Shown here piece by piece: positions 24,927 through 33,273 of a stretch of 64,000 bases of DNA. The notes beneath the pieces were generated by a model. The model did not search any database, was not told where the DNA came from, and worked only from the letters and a program-made list of their open reading frames with translations. Numbering within the stretch: position 1 is the stretch's first letter; every line of letters begins with the position of its first letter. Made by a program: the position numbers and the translations under genes. Origin of the DNA: Ralstonia insidiosa (GTDB lineage Bacteria > Pseudomonadota > Gammaproteobacteria > Burkholderiales > Burkholderiaceae); the NCBI RefSeq assembly GCF_008801405.1, contig NZ_VZPV01000003.1, forward strand, positions 372,001 through 436,000, written 5' to 3'.

Positions 24927-26177
24927 TTATGGCGGATAACCGTCGTTCAGTGTTTTCAGGAAAGCCACCACGTCGCGGATCTCTTGGTCGTTCAACGCAG
25001 GTTTTTCCCCTGCACGGCGGTTGAACGGCGGGTCCACATCGTCGATGTTGCCGCGCAGGGCGGGGGGCAGATCGTCATAGGCGACGGTCTTGCCGCGGGC
25101 ATCGCGGCTGTACCACTTCGCGGGTTTCAGGTCGCGCTCCACATAGAAGCGCACCGCATCTTCCAGACTGTGCATCCGCCCGTTGTGGAACCACGCGCCG
25201 CGCTTGGCAGTGTTGCGCAGGCTGGGTGTCTTGAACATGCCGCAGTAAGCAGTCTGATGTGCCTGGTCCTGTCGCTTCGGGCCACACAGGCCGAGGTCGT
25301 AGTAGGCCGGATCGGCATTGGCGCCAATCTCCGGGTTGCGCGGCACGGCAAGCACGGCGAACTGGTAGTCAGTCAGCAGCGGATGCGAGCCATCAGCCCC
25401 CTTGCTGATCAGGTGGCATGACGCGCAGTTGCCCTTGTCGGGGTTGGCGAAGAGCTGGAGGCCACGTTGCTCGGCGGCGCTCAGCGTTCCCTTGCCATCC
25501 AGGTATGCGTCGAACTTGCTGTCGTAGCGGTGGAAGCTGGGGTCGTCCAGTTCGAAGCGTTCCAGTGCACGCATGGCGTGGTCGAACGCTTGATCCGGGT
25601 TGTCGAATGCGCTGGCGCCGAACGCTGCGCGGAATGCGTCGGCGTAGGGTGCGCGCTTGAGCTTTTCCACCACGGCAGCACGGCTCTCGTTGGCCATCTC
25701 GTCCGGGTCGAGCATTGGGCCGGCGGCCTGATCGCGCAGTGAATTGAAGCGGCCATCCCACATCAGGCCGCCGGTGGGCGGGCTGTCGGTTTCGGTCAAT
25801 CGCTCGGTCAGGCTGGCGGCCTGCACCTTGTGCCAGATCGGTGTCTGGTTGAGCGTATAGGTCAGGTTGGGCGTGGCGCGCTTGCCCTGGCGGTCAAGGT
25901 TCGGCCCGCCAAGCTGCACCGCCAGTGCATTGGGCGGCCCGTACCCGTGGGCAGGGTCGTGGCAGCTTGCGCAGGATTGCCGGCCCGACGCCGACAGCGC
26001 GCGGTCGAAGAACATCGCTTTGCCCAACTGCGCCAGCGTGGCGGCATCCGGCATACGGACGGCCTGCGCAGTGTTGGCGGAGGGGGCATCTTTCTGTTGG
26101 CAACCAGCCAACAGGGCCAGGAGTAGGGCGCCGGCCACCATGCCCAAGCGCTTGGAACGTGCAATGAAGTCTGTCAT
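24927..26177 (-). CDS. di-haem cytochrome c peroxidase / MauG-family protein, lipoprotein
   Basis: A 416-residue periplasmic di-haem peroxidase. A lipobox 'LLALLAGC' puts the lipidated cysteine at residue 26. The first haem site C-A-S-C-H is at 69-73 and the second C-A-S-C-H at 251-255, with spacing typical of CcpA/MauG proteins. 'TPNLTYTLN...WHKVQAASLTERL' and 'KTPSLRNTAKRGAWFHNGRMHSLEDAVRFY' are conserved family segments. It would reduce hydrogen peroxide or act as a MauG-like oxidase using electrons from small cytochromes. It follows the phosphoesterase gene on the same strand, separated by a terminator-like hairpin. Confidence 0.92.
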   Translation of the reverse strand: MTDFIARSKRLGMVAGALLLALLAGCQQKDAPSANTAQAVRMPDAATLAQLGKAMFFDRALSASGRQSCASCHDPAHGYGPPNALAVQLGGPNLDRQGKRATPNLTYTLNQTPIWHKVQAASLTERLTETDSPPTGGLMWDGRFNSLRDQAAGPMLDPDEMANESRAAVVEKLKRAPYADAFRAAFGASAFDNPDQAFDHAMRALERFELDDPSFHRYDSKFDAYLDGKGTLSAAEQRGLQLFANPDKGNCASCHLISKGADGSHPLLTDYQFAVLAVPRNPEIGANADPAYYDLGLCGPKRQDQAHQTAYCGMFKTPSLRNTAKRGAWFHNGRMHSLEDAVRFYVERDLKPAKWYSRDARGKTVAYDDLPPALRGNIDDVDPPFNRRAGEKPALNDQEIRDVVAFLKTLNDGYPP

Positions 26178-26189
26178 GGAAACGACAAA

Positions 26190-26213
26190 CCGCCGGAGCG
26201 CGAACCCCGGCGG
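26190..26213 (-). terminator. terminator-like hairpin between phosphoesterase and peroxidase genes
   Basis: CCGCCGG (26190-26196) pairs with CCGGCGG (26207-26213). On the minus strand it is followed by TTTGTCGTTT, so it can end transcription of the upstream phosphoesterase gene and uncouple it from the peroxidase. Confidence 0.65.
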
Positions 26214-26252
26214 TCATATCTGCGTAGCGGCAAAACCGCCGCAGACCAAAGG

Positions 26253-27554
26253 TTAGTTAAGGTTGGTGAACACGTCGCTGCCCATCGACTGCAGGCCTTC
26301 CTGGCTCGCATAGCCGAGGTAGCCGCCCACCTGGAAGATGTCTTCCAGCGTCTTGAGCAATGCGTAGTGGTTGTATTGCGTGGTCGACACCGTGCCCGGC
26401 TTGATGAACGGCGAGAGCAGTACTGCACCCGTGCGGTCGCCACCGTGGCTCTGTGTCACCAGGTTGATGTTGTACGGGTAGTGCGACACCGATGCCGGGA
26501 AGCTCTGCGTGATCGGGAACGTCACGTTCGGGCCCGGCTGCTGGTTACAGCAGGTCTGGCCGGTGAAGGTCATGGTGAGCGTGGGCGGCGTGGTGGTCGT
26601 ATCCATCGTCTGCGACGCATAGGCGCTTTCATCAAAGTTGATGATGAGCAGACCGTCTTGCTGGTACGCCGGCGAAGCCATGATCAGCGGCACCCACTTC
26701 TGCAGGAAGGCATCGGCCGACACCAGCCCGCCCGGCGCACCCGTCACGCATGGCGAATCGTGGCCGTCGTTGCACAGGTTGGGCGTGATGAAGGTGAAGT
26801 TGGCGGTGGTGTTGATCGACTGCAGATCCGTCGCCAGGCCGTTCAGGTTGACCACATTGGTCGCGCAGTCCGGCGAGTCGATGATCGAGTGGAAGTACGC
26901 AAACGGGTTGTGGCGCGTGGCGTACATGTCGGCCGGCGTACCGCCAGCCGTCGCGGCCTGTGCCGACTGCGTCTTGTCCTGCGTGTTCAGCGTCGGGTGG
27001 CCGCAGGTGGCGGACTCACGCGTGGGGTCGTTGCCCATGTCTTCCATGTAGCCCTTCCAAGTCAGGCCCACGGCCTTGAGCTGATCAGGCAGGGTCTTGA
27101 TGGAGGTGGGGTACACGCAGCCCGTGCCGATAGCCTGGCCATGGTCAGCCATGCCCGAGAGGGCGAAGTCCTTGTAGACCTGGCAGTCCATCTGCGTATC
27201 CGGCGTAACAGCCTGGCCGCTCAGCATGGCAACGTAGTTGCCCAGGCTTACGTGCGTGGTGCCGTAGTACTGCTGCAGGTGCGCGCCCTGGCTCACCAGC
27301 GTTTGCGACAGGTAAGGCGCCTTGGAGTTGGCGGCAAACGTGGTCGCATAGTTCTGGTTTTCCAGCGTGATCACAAACACGTGCTTGATCGACTGGATGG
27401 TCTTGGGGGCAGGCGCCGCCGGGGTAGGCGCGGGGACAGCGGCAGTGGTGCTGGTGTTGCCACCATCGCCGGTACCGCATGCCGCAACGAGGAGTGCGGT
27501 GGCAACGGCCGCGCATGAGGCCACCAGCCAGCCCGCTCGGGGAAGCTTGAACAT
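26253..27554 (-). CDS. secreted phosphoesterase, acid phosphatase AcpA / phospholipase C superfamily
   Basis: A 433-residue alkaline-phosphatase-fold enzyme of the phosphoesterase family (PF04185 type). The signal ends in a lipobox 'LLVAAC' (Cys26), then a Pro/Ala linker. The first metal site is 'VFVITLENQNY' (Glu-Asn at about 65-66), the conserved histidine motif is 'HNPFAYFHSI', and the second metal site is 'IINFDESAY' followed by 'GGDRTGAVLLSPFIKPG' and 'YNHYALLKTLEDIF'. These are diagnostic for AcpA-like phosphatases and non-specific phospholipases C. It acts in the periplasm or on the outer surface. It is divergent from tetR at 27717 with a palindromic operator between. Confidence 0.9.
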   Translation of the reverse strand: MFKLPRAGWLVASCAAVATALLVAACGTGDGGNTSTTAAVPAPTPAAPAPKTIQSIKHVFVITLENQNYATTFAANSKAPYLSQTLVSQGAHLQQYYGTTHVSLGNYVAMLSGQAVTPDTQMDCQVYKDFALSGMADHGQAIGTGCVYPTSIKTLPDQLKAVGLTWKGYMEDMGNDPTRESATCGHPTLNTQDKTQSAQAATAGGTPADMYATRHNPFAYFHSIIDSPDCATNVVNLNGLATDLQSINTTANFTFITPNLCNDGHDSPCVTGAPGGLVSADAFLQKWVPLIMASPAYQQDGLLIINFDESAYASQTMDTTTTPPTLTMTFTGQTCCNQQPGPNVTFPITQSFPASVSHYPYNINLVTQSHGGDRTGAVLLSPFIKPGTVSTTQYNHYALLKTLEDIFQVGGYLGYASQEGLQSMGSDVFTNLN

Positions 27555-27625
27555 CGAGATTGTCCTTATCTTGTGGGTATGGCGCGCCGGCGCTTTGGCT
27601 CGGTACGCCGGCGCGCGCCAGATAT

Positions 27626-27647
27626 AAACAAACTTGTATGTTTGTTT
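27626..27647. promoter_or_regulatory. inverted repeat, likely TetR operator
   Basis: AAACAAAC (27626-27633), 6-base centre, GTTTGTTT (27640-27647) form a perfect inverted repeat. It lies 72 bases upstream of the phosphoesterase start and 70 bases upstream of the tetR start. Divergent TetR genes commonly repress from such a site. Confidence 0.65.
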
Positions 27648-27716
27648 TGTGACAAAAACGCCGTGTGCACCCCGTAATAAGCGGTATCACGCGCGGACTT
27701 ATTTACAATTGCGCCC

Positions 27717-28331
27717 ATGGCCACCCAAGCAGAACGCACCACCGCCACGAGGCAGGCGCTGATCGATGCCTCCACCCAATTGCTGATCGAGCAGGGCTAC
27801 GCAGCCTTTGGCGAGGCGCGGGTGTGTGAACTCGCCGGCATCAGCCGTGGTTCGCTGCGGCATCAATTTCCAGAAGGGCGATACGACTTGCTTCCTGCGA
27901 TGGTGGCATCGCTGCTGGATCGGGAGGTGGCGCAGCTGGCGGCGCTGGGGCCGCTATCGGCCAGTGTGCGGATGCACCTGATGTTGCACATGCTGGTGCA
28001 GCGGCGCCAGCGGCATACGTCACTGGCGATTCTGGAGGTGTGGATGGCGTCGCGCGGCGACGAGCGGCTGGCCCAGGCCGTCGGGCCCCTGCTGGCGACC
28101 GTGCCGGAGCGGCTGTTCGGGCAAGACCCGAATGGCCCGCCGCAACCCGAATTGCTGGCGCTGCGCCTGTTCCTGCATGGCGCAACGCTGCACAGCTTTG
28201 CCGCTGATTACAACCGAGATGAGCTGGCCGACGCTGTGCAATGGCTGCTGGCCCAACTCACGCCACCGCCGGAGCTGAAAGTGGTGCTGGCCCGCATCGG
28301 TCATGCGGGCGCCGCGCAACGCACGGCTTAG
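27717..28331 (+). CDS. TetR-family transcriptional regulator
   Basis: A 204-residue regulator. The N-terminal helix-turn-helix is at about residues 32-56 ('FGEARVCELAGISRGSLRHQFPEGRYDLLPAMV'), with 'SRGSLRHQFP' as the recognition helix. The remaining part is helical and non-specific. It is divergent from the secreted phosphoesterase and ends 8 bases before the convergent fliD gene. The inverted repeat at 27626-27647 is the likely operator, implying control of the phosphoesterase and itself. Effector unknown. Confidence 0.9.
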   Translation: MATQAERTTATRQALIDASTQLLIEQGYAAFGEARVCELAGISRGSLRHQFPEGRYDLLPAMVASLLDREVAQLAALGPLSASVRMHLMLHMLVQRRQRHTSLAILEVWMASRGDERLAQAVGPLLATVPERLFGQDPNGPPQPELLALRLFLHGATLHSFAADYNRDELADAVQWLLAQLTPPPELKVVLARIGHAGAAQRTA

Positions 28332-28339
28332 TTGACGCG

Positions 28340-30370
28340 TCAGCCGCCCGTACGCTGCTTCTGCAGTATCGCCAATTGCTGCGTCAGGTAGTTACTGGTG
28401 TTCGTCATGCCGGCAACGACTTTCGACAGCGCGTTGAACTGCGCGTAGTAGAGCGCCTGCTTGGCGTCCAACTGGCGCTGCATCTGCGTCATCTGGTTGG
28501 ACAGCGACGTCAGCGAGCTGTTGATGGCGTCGGTGGCGTTCTGCACCATGCCTTTGTCGGCCAGCAGGTTGGTCGATACGGTGTGCAGTTGTGCTGCGTA
28601 ACCACGCTGGACCGTCACGCTGCCACGGTCGCCCAACGCGCCACCCACTACCTGCACGGTCAGGCCGTCGGCTGCAGAGCCGTTGGCGCCGTACAGGTTC
28701 TGCCCAGAGCTGGCAGCAGCCACGCCGTTGATGGTGCCTTGCACGTCGCGCCCAGCCGTTGCAGTCGGGCTGCCGCCCAACAGCGACGCCGCGCCATTAC
28801 CCGACACCGACACAGTTGAAATCGAGCCGTATTGCCGGTCAGTGAAGGTCAGCACGCCGTTGGCATCCGCCGCAATCGACACATCCACCTTGGCCCTCTG
28901 CAGGTCAGGCGATGCGTTGATCTGGCTCTGCACCTGAGCAGCCAGGCTCTGCGGCGTATAGCTGCCGGCCGGCACCTTGATGCTGGTGGTGATGCCGCTG
29001 AGCGTGACCGACAGGCTGTCGTTCACGCCGCTCTGGATGGTCGTATTGGCCGGCGCCGAGCCCTGGAGCGAACCCTGCGTGGCCAGTTGCGTGACGTTGA
29101 TGGCGTAGTTGCCCGCCTGCGTGGTCTTGGAGAACGCCGCGACCTTGAGCATCGAGTCCGTTGCCGTGCCGGTGCCCGCAAACAGGGCGGCCACTTGGCC
29201 GGGCGATTTTTTGAGGGCCGCGGTGAGCTTGCTGTCGTCGATCGACAGCGTGCCCTCTTTGTCCATCGTCACGCCAATGCTGCCCAGCGATTGGAACGCG
29301 CCGTTGCCGATCCCCTGGCCCAGCACGTCCGTTAACTGGTTGATGAGCGCCTTGGTGCTGACATCCCCCGCCAGCGCGCCGTTGTTGGCGGCGTTGGCGG
29401 TATCAAACTTGGTCAGCGCGTTGAGCTGGATACGCAGCGCGTTGTAAGCCTTGACGAAGTTCAGCACCGACTGGCTGGCCTGACCCGCATCGTTGCCGAC
29501 CGTCACTGTTGTGCTGCCGGTCTTGGACAGTGTGAACGACGTGCCATCCACCACATCCGTAAGGGTGTTGGTGGGGCTTTGCACATTGATGCCGTTGACG
29601 TTGGCCAGGGCGTTCTGGCCCGTCGCCACTTCGGTCATGTTTTGCGTGCCGGCCGGATCGTGTGACAGCAGCGATTGCAGCGTCGAATCGCCCGACACCG
29701 AAATCTTCATCTCCGAATTGGCGCCGCCGGCGGTGGAGGTCAGCACCAGGCGGTACGGATTGCCGCTGCCGTCATTGACGATGCTGGCCGACACGCCCAG
29801 GTTGGCCGAGTTGATGGCGTCTCGAATGCCCGACAACGTGTTGTTGGACGCATCGATCTTGATGGAGCCGCCCGCCAGATTGCCGTTCTGCGTGAACGTG
29901 GCGCCGGCGTACTTGCCGTTGGTGAAGGTGCCGCCCGATACCGTGCCGAACGAGAACGAAATCGTGGTGGGCGTGCCGCTGCCGACAGGCACCTTATTGG
30001 ATGCCTGACCCTGCGCGCTCAGCACCTGCGCCTGCGCAAGCTGCGTCACCTTGACGTTGTACGTGCCCGACGGCGCCGTGCTGCCAACGTTGACGTTCAG
30101 GATCGACGTGTCGTGCCCGCTGGCCTTCATGCCGCTGAAGGTATCGGCGTTGGTCAGGTTGGCCATCGCCGTCTGAAAGGTCGACAGTGCGCCCTTGAGC
30201 GAACCCACGGCGGAAAGCTGAGCCTGGAAGACCTTCTGCTGGTTCTGACGAACCGTCATCCCCTTGCCTTCAGCCTGCATCAGCTTGGTGACCAGGGTGT
30301 TGACGTCGATGCTTGTACCGATGCCAGGGATGGAAATCGGTGGGATATAAGTGCTGCTGGTCGTCGCCAT
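28340..30370 (-). CDS. fliD: flagellar hook-associated protein 2 (filament cap)
   Basis: A 676-residue FliD. The N-terminal domain (about 10-110) begins 'SIPGIGTSIDVNTLVTKLMQAEGKGMTVRQNQQKVFQAQLSAVGSLKGALS', the conserved coiled-coil that docks on the filament end; the C-terminal domain (about 590-676) ends in a coiled-coil 'LTSLSNQMTQMQRQLDAKQALYYAQFNALSKVV'. Two central beta-rich variable domains explain the length, larger than E. coli FliD (468). The ATG at 30370 is preferred over an upstream in-frame ATG because the protein then begins at the family N-terminus. No other flagellar gene is nearby, so this is a stand-alone copy, perhaps a second cap protein. A sigma-28 promoter match lies upstream. 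Confidence 0.9.
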   Translation of the reverse strand: MATTSSTYIPPISIPGIGTSIDVNTLVTKLMQAEGKGMTVRQNQQKVFQAQLSAVGSLKGALSTFQTAMANLTNADTFSGMKASGHDTSILNVNVGSTAPSGTYNVKVTQLAQAQVLSAQGQASNKVPVGSGTPTTISFSFGTVSGGTFTNGKYAGATFTQNGNLAGGSIKIDASNNTLSGIRDAINSANLGVSASIVNDGSGNPYRLVLTSTAGGANSEMKISVSGDSTLQSLLSHDPAGTQNMTEVATGQNALANVNGINVQSPTNTLTDVVDGTSFTLSKTGSTTVTVGNDAGQASQSVLNFVKAYNALRIQLNALTKFDTANAANNGALAGDVSTKALINQLTDVLGQGIGNGAFQSLGSIGVTMDKEGTLSIDDSKLTAALKKSPGQVAALFAGTGTATDSMLKVAAFSKTTQAGNYAINVTQLATQGSLQGSAPANTTIQSGVNDSLSVTLSGITTSIKVPAGSYTPQSLAAQVQSQINASPDLQRAKVDVSIAADANGVLTFTDRQYGSISTVSVSGNGAASLLGGSPTATAGRDVQGTINGVAAASSGQNLYGANGSAADGLTVQVVGGALGDRGSVTVQRGYAAQLHTVSTNLLADKGMVQNATDAINSSLTSLSNQMTQMQRQLDAKQALYYAQFNALSKVVAGMTNTSNYLTQQLAILQKQRTGG

Positions 30371-30411
30371 GGGTGAGAACGCGCGCGCGCAAACGGTTGT
30401 TTCTTCACAAT

Positions 30412-30438
30412 GTGACGGCAGCCAAGCGCACTTCTTTA
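30412..30438 (-). promoter_or_regulatory. sigma-28 (FliA)-type promoter for fliD
   Basis: On the minus strand TAAAGAAG (30438-30431), an 11-base spacer and GCCGTCAC (30419-30412) match the TAAAG-core, N11 and GCCG-core of FliA promoters. It lies 41 bases ahead of the fliD ATG. This supports regulation as a late flagellar gene. Confidence 0.7.
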
Positions 30439-30646
30439 GGGCCAACCCTGTCTAGGCAGGCTTTTTTAGGCGGGTTTTGTCAGGAAACCGAAAGAATGCG
30501 GGGAGGAGGGCGGCCGGGAGGGGAGTGTGGCCGTTCCAAACACTAGGCGAACCAACCCCGCAGTGTGAATAGGCATCAGGGCTGCCGGCGCTTAAAGTGA
30601 GACGGTAGACGTTACAACGCTGCACTGATCAAGCGTGTATCCCATC

Positions 30647-32029
30647 ATGCACTTTTCCCACACCGTCGGCGCACAGCGCCATGTGTTCGACGATCTCAAG
30701 ACGCTGCTGGCCAAGGCCAGCCCGGCGCGCTCGGGCGATTACCTTGCCGGCCTGGCCGCCACCAGCGAGGCCGAACGCATGGCCGCGCGCATGGCCCTGG
30801 CCGACGTGCCGCTGTCGACTTTCCTGAATGAAGCGCTCGTGCCTTATGAGCATGACGAGGTCACGCGCCTGATTCTGGACAGCCACAACCTCCAGGCTTT
30901 CAAACCCGTCGCGTCACTCACGGTGGGGGAATTCCGCAACTGGCTTCTCCTGCATGAGACCGACAGTGCGGCCCTGGCAAAGGTGGCACCCGGTATTACG
31001 CCGGAGATGGCAGCGGCGGTCAGCAAGCTGATGCGCAATCAGGACCTGATTGCGGTGGCCCGCAAGTGCCGTGTGGTCACGCGCTTTCGCAACACCATTG
31101 GCTTGCCCGGTCGCTTATCTGTCCGGCTGCAGCCCAATCACCCGACGGATGACCCCAAGGGGATTGCCGCATCGATCATCGATGGGCTGCTCTATGGCTG
31201 CGGCGACGCCACCATCGGCATCAACCCAGCCAGCGACAACTTGGGGGCCATCATCTCCCTGCTGCAACTGGTCGATGAGTTGCGCGGGCGCTATGCCATT
31301 CCCACGCAATCCTGTGTGCTGACCCACGTAACCAATACGATGCGTGCCATCGCGCAGGGGGCACCGGTGGATCTGGTGTTCCAGTCCATTGCAGGCAGCG
31401 AGCAGGCCAACGCGGGGTTTGGCATCAACCTGACGCTGCTGACGGAGGCGCACGACGCTGCGCAGAGCCTGGCACGCGGAACCGTCGGCAACAACGTGAT
31501 GTACTTCGAAACCGGGCAGGGCAGCGCGCTGTCGGCCAACGCACACCACGGTGTCGACCAGCAGACCATGGAGGCGCGGGCGTACGCGGTGGCGCGGGCG
31601 TTCTCGCCGCTGTTGGTCAATACGGTAGTGGGCTTCATCGGCCCGGAGTATCTATATGACGGCAAGCAGATCATCCGTGCCGGGCTGGAAGACCACTTCT
31701 GCGGCAAGCTGTTGGGGCTGCCGATGGGTTGCGACGTCTGCTACACCAACCACGCTGAAGCCGACCAGGACGACATGGATACGCTGCTGACGTTGTTTGG
31801 CGTGGCGGGCATTCATTTCATCATGGGCGTACCGGGCGCGGACGACATCATGCTGAACTACCAGAGCACGTCGTTTCATGATGCGCTCTACCTGCGCGAT
31901 ACGCTGGGCTTGCGGCCCGCACCGGAGTTCGAGGCCTGGCTGCAAGGCATGGGCATTGTCGACATGGCCGGCCGCCTGCAAGACGCCACCGCACGCCAGC
32001 CGCTGCTGCAGCTGGCTCACACGCTGTAA
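30647..32029 (+). CDS. eutB: ethanolamine ammonia-lyase large subunit
   Basis: A 460-residue TIM-barrel subunit of the adenosylcobalamin-dependent enzyme that splits ethanolamine into acetaldehyde and ammonia. The start 'HFSHTVGAQRHVFDDLKTLLAKASPARSGDYLAGLAA' matches EutB, which is why the ATG at 30647 is preferred over the GTG at 30635. Conserved segments include 'RTRFRNTIGLPGRLSVRLQPNHP' near 150, 'TIGINPASDNLGAI' near 200 and 'GCDVCYTNHAEADQDDM' near 365. It is followed 8 bases later by eutC. No cobalamin-riboswitch core was seen in the 276 bases upstream, and no microcompartment genes are nearby, so this is the short, shell-free version of the pathway. Confidence 0.96.
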   Translation: MHFSHTVGAQRHVFDDLKTLLAKASPARSGDYLAGLAATSEAERMAARMALADVPLSTFLNEALVPYEHDEVTRLILDSHNLQAFKPVASLTVGEFRNWLLLHETDSAALAKVAPGITPEMAAAVSKLMRNQDLIAVARKCRVVTRFRNTIGLPGRLSVRLQPNHPTDDPKGIAASIIDGLLYGCGDATIGINPASDNLGAIISLLQLVDELRGRYAIPTQSCVLTHVTNTMRAIAQGAPVDLVFQSIAGSEQANAGFGINLTLLTEAHDAAQSLARGTVGNNVMYFETGQGSALSANAHHGVDQQTMEARAYAVARAFSPLLVNTVVGFIGPEYLYDGKQIIRAGLEDHFCGKLLGLPMGCDVCYTNHAEADQDDMDTLLTLFGVAGIHFIMGVPGADDIMLNYQSTSFHDALYLRDTLGLRPAPEFEAWLQGMGIVDMAGRLQDATARQPLLQLAHTL

Positions 32030-32037
32030 ATGCCGCC

Positions 32038-32829
32038 ATGTCGACGCGAAATCTCGTTCAGCTCAACCCTTGGGCGCACTTGCGTGCGTTGACCGATGCG
32101 CGCATCGCGCTGGGCCGGGTCGGCAACAGCCAGACCACCGATGCCGTGCTCGCCTTTGGCCTGGCACACGCGCAAGCCCGCGATGCCGTGCACCAGCCAC
32201 TCGACAGCCCAGCCGTGGCAGCTGCGCTTGCACAAGCGGGCTTCGCCAGCCTGGTCGTGCATAGCGCAGCCGTAGACCGGGCCCAGTATCTGCGCCGGCC
32301 CGATCTCGGCCGCCGGCTGAGCGACGCCAGCCGCGCCAGCCTTGCTGCGGCGCGACCAGCCAAACCGTTCGATACCGCTTTCGTGATTGCCGATGGTCTC
32401 TCCGCACTCGCCGCACAGAGCCACGGCGTGCTGCTCCTGCGCAGCGTGCGCGAGCGCTTGCCAGCAGACTGGTCGATTGGCCCCGTCGTCATCGCAGAAC
32501 AGTCCCGCGTGGCGCTGGGTGATGAGATTGGCGAACTGCTGGGTGCACGGCAGGTGGTCATGCTTATCGGCGAACGCCCTGGGCTGAGTTCACCGGACAG
32601 CCTCGGGATCTACCTCACGCATGCGCCACGCGTTGGCCGCACGGATGCCGAACGCAACTGCATCTCGAACGTTCGCCCCGCAGGGCTTGGCTATGACCAA
32701 GCCGCGGACAAACTCGTCTTTCTGCTCAAAGGGGCCCAAGCGCTTGGCCGTAGTGGCATCGATCTGAAGGACGACACCCCCGTCGCCAATGCCATTGCCG
32801 CACCAACCACTGCGCAACTGCAGAAATAG
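32038..32829 (+). CDS. eutC: ethanolamine ammonia-lyase small subunit
   Basis: A 263-residue partner of EutB that holds the cobalamin. Conserved EutC features are 'LTDARIALGRVGNSQTT' at about residues 16-32, 'HSAAVDRAQYLRRPDLGRRLSDASRASL' at about 78-105 and the C-terminal 'GERPGLSSPDSLGIYLTHAPRVGRTDAERNCISNVRPAGL'. Length is slightly less than the E. coli protein (295). It ends 19 bases before a rho-independent terminator. No eutD, eutE or ethanolamine permease gene follows here, so the acetaldehyde product must be handled elsewhere in the genome. Confidence 0.95.
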   Translation: MSTRNLVQLNPWAHLRALTDARIALGRVGNSQTTDAVLAFGLAHAQARDAVHQPLDSPAVAAALAQAGFASLVVHSAAVDRAQYLRRPDLGRRLSDASRASLAAARPAKPFDTAFVIADGLSALAAQSHGVLLLRSVRERLPADWSIGPVVIAEQSRVALGDEIGELLGARQVVMLIGERPGLSSPDSLGIYLTHAPRVGRTDAERNCISNVRPAGLGYDQAADKLVFLLKGAQALGRSGIDLKDDTPVANAIAAPTTAQLQK

Positions 32830-32848
32830 GGCGAATCGGCTTCCGGCC

Positions 32849-32872
32849 CCAGGCGCAGCGGCCTGGTTTGTT
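32849..32872 (+). terminator. rho-independent terminator after eutBC
   Basis: CCAGGC (32849-32854) pairs with GCCTGG (32861-32866), 6-base loop, then TTTGTT. It closes the eutBC transcript. Confidence 0.75.
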
Positions 32873-32970
32873 ACGACTGGTCAAGCGCAAGGTGTGCTGA
32901 TAAAGTGACTCGGCCCTGATCCATCGTCGAGCCAGTCAGCGCCGTGCTGGCGGGCGGCGCCGAGACATTG

Positions 32971-33273
32971 ATGCCACGCCGAAACCTGCCCATTCCGACG
33001 CGCGTCTTGCTGGCTCCTGCCCTGGCGGGCCTGGGGTTTGCGCTTCAAGGCTGCAGCGCGCATAGCGCGCCTTCGTATCCAATCTTTGGTGCGTATTTTC
33101 CGCTCTGGCTGTTGAGCGGGTTGATTGGCGCCGCGGGGGCGCTGATTGCGCATCGGGTTCTGGTCATGACCGGGTGGGCAAGCTGGATACCGCTCCAGCT
33201 CTCTGTCTGCGTGGCGATCGGGGTTGTGATTGCCGTGATCGTCTGGCTGTCTGGCTCGGGGCATCTCCTATGA
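32971..33273 (+). CDS. YtcA-like small inner-membrane lipoprotein of an MdtNOP efflux system
   Basis: A 100-residue protein with a lipobox 'GFALQGC' (Cys about 26) and two later hydrophobic segments (about 37-57 and 72-93). In enterobacteria ytcA lies directly upstream of mdtN-mdtO-mdtP; the same order here, the size and the 'Y-P-I-F-G-A-Y-F-P-L-W-L' segment identify it as the YtcA counterpart. The ATG at 32971 is chosen as the first strong candidate; an upstream in-frame GTG at 32944 cannot be excluded. The stop overlaps the mdtN start codon (ATGA at 33270-33273). Confidence 0.78.
   Translation: MPRRNLPIPTRVLLAPALAGLGFALQGCSAHSAPSYPIFGAYFPLWLLSGLIGAAGALIAHRVLVMTGWASWIPLQLSVCVAIGVVIAVIVWLSGSGHLL

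Noticed and set aside
30371..30646. Cobalamin riboswitch before eutB
   Set aside because: Searched by eye because EutBC needs adenosylcobalamin; no conserved cobalamin-box sequence was found.
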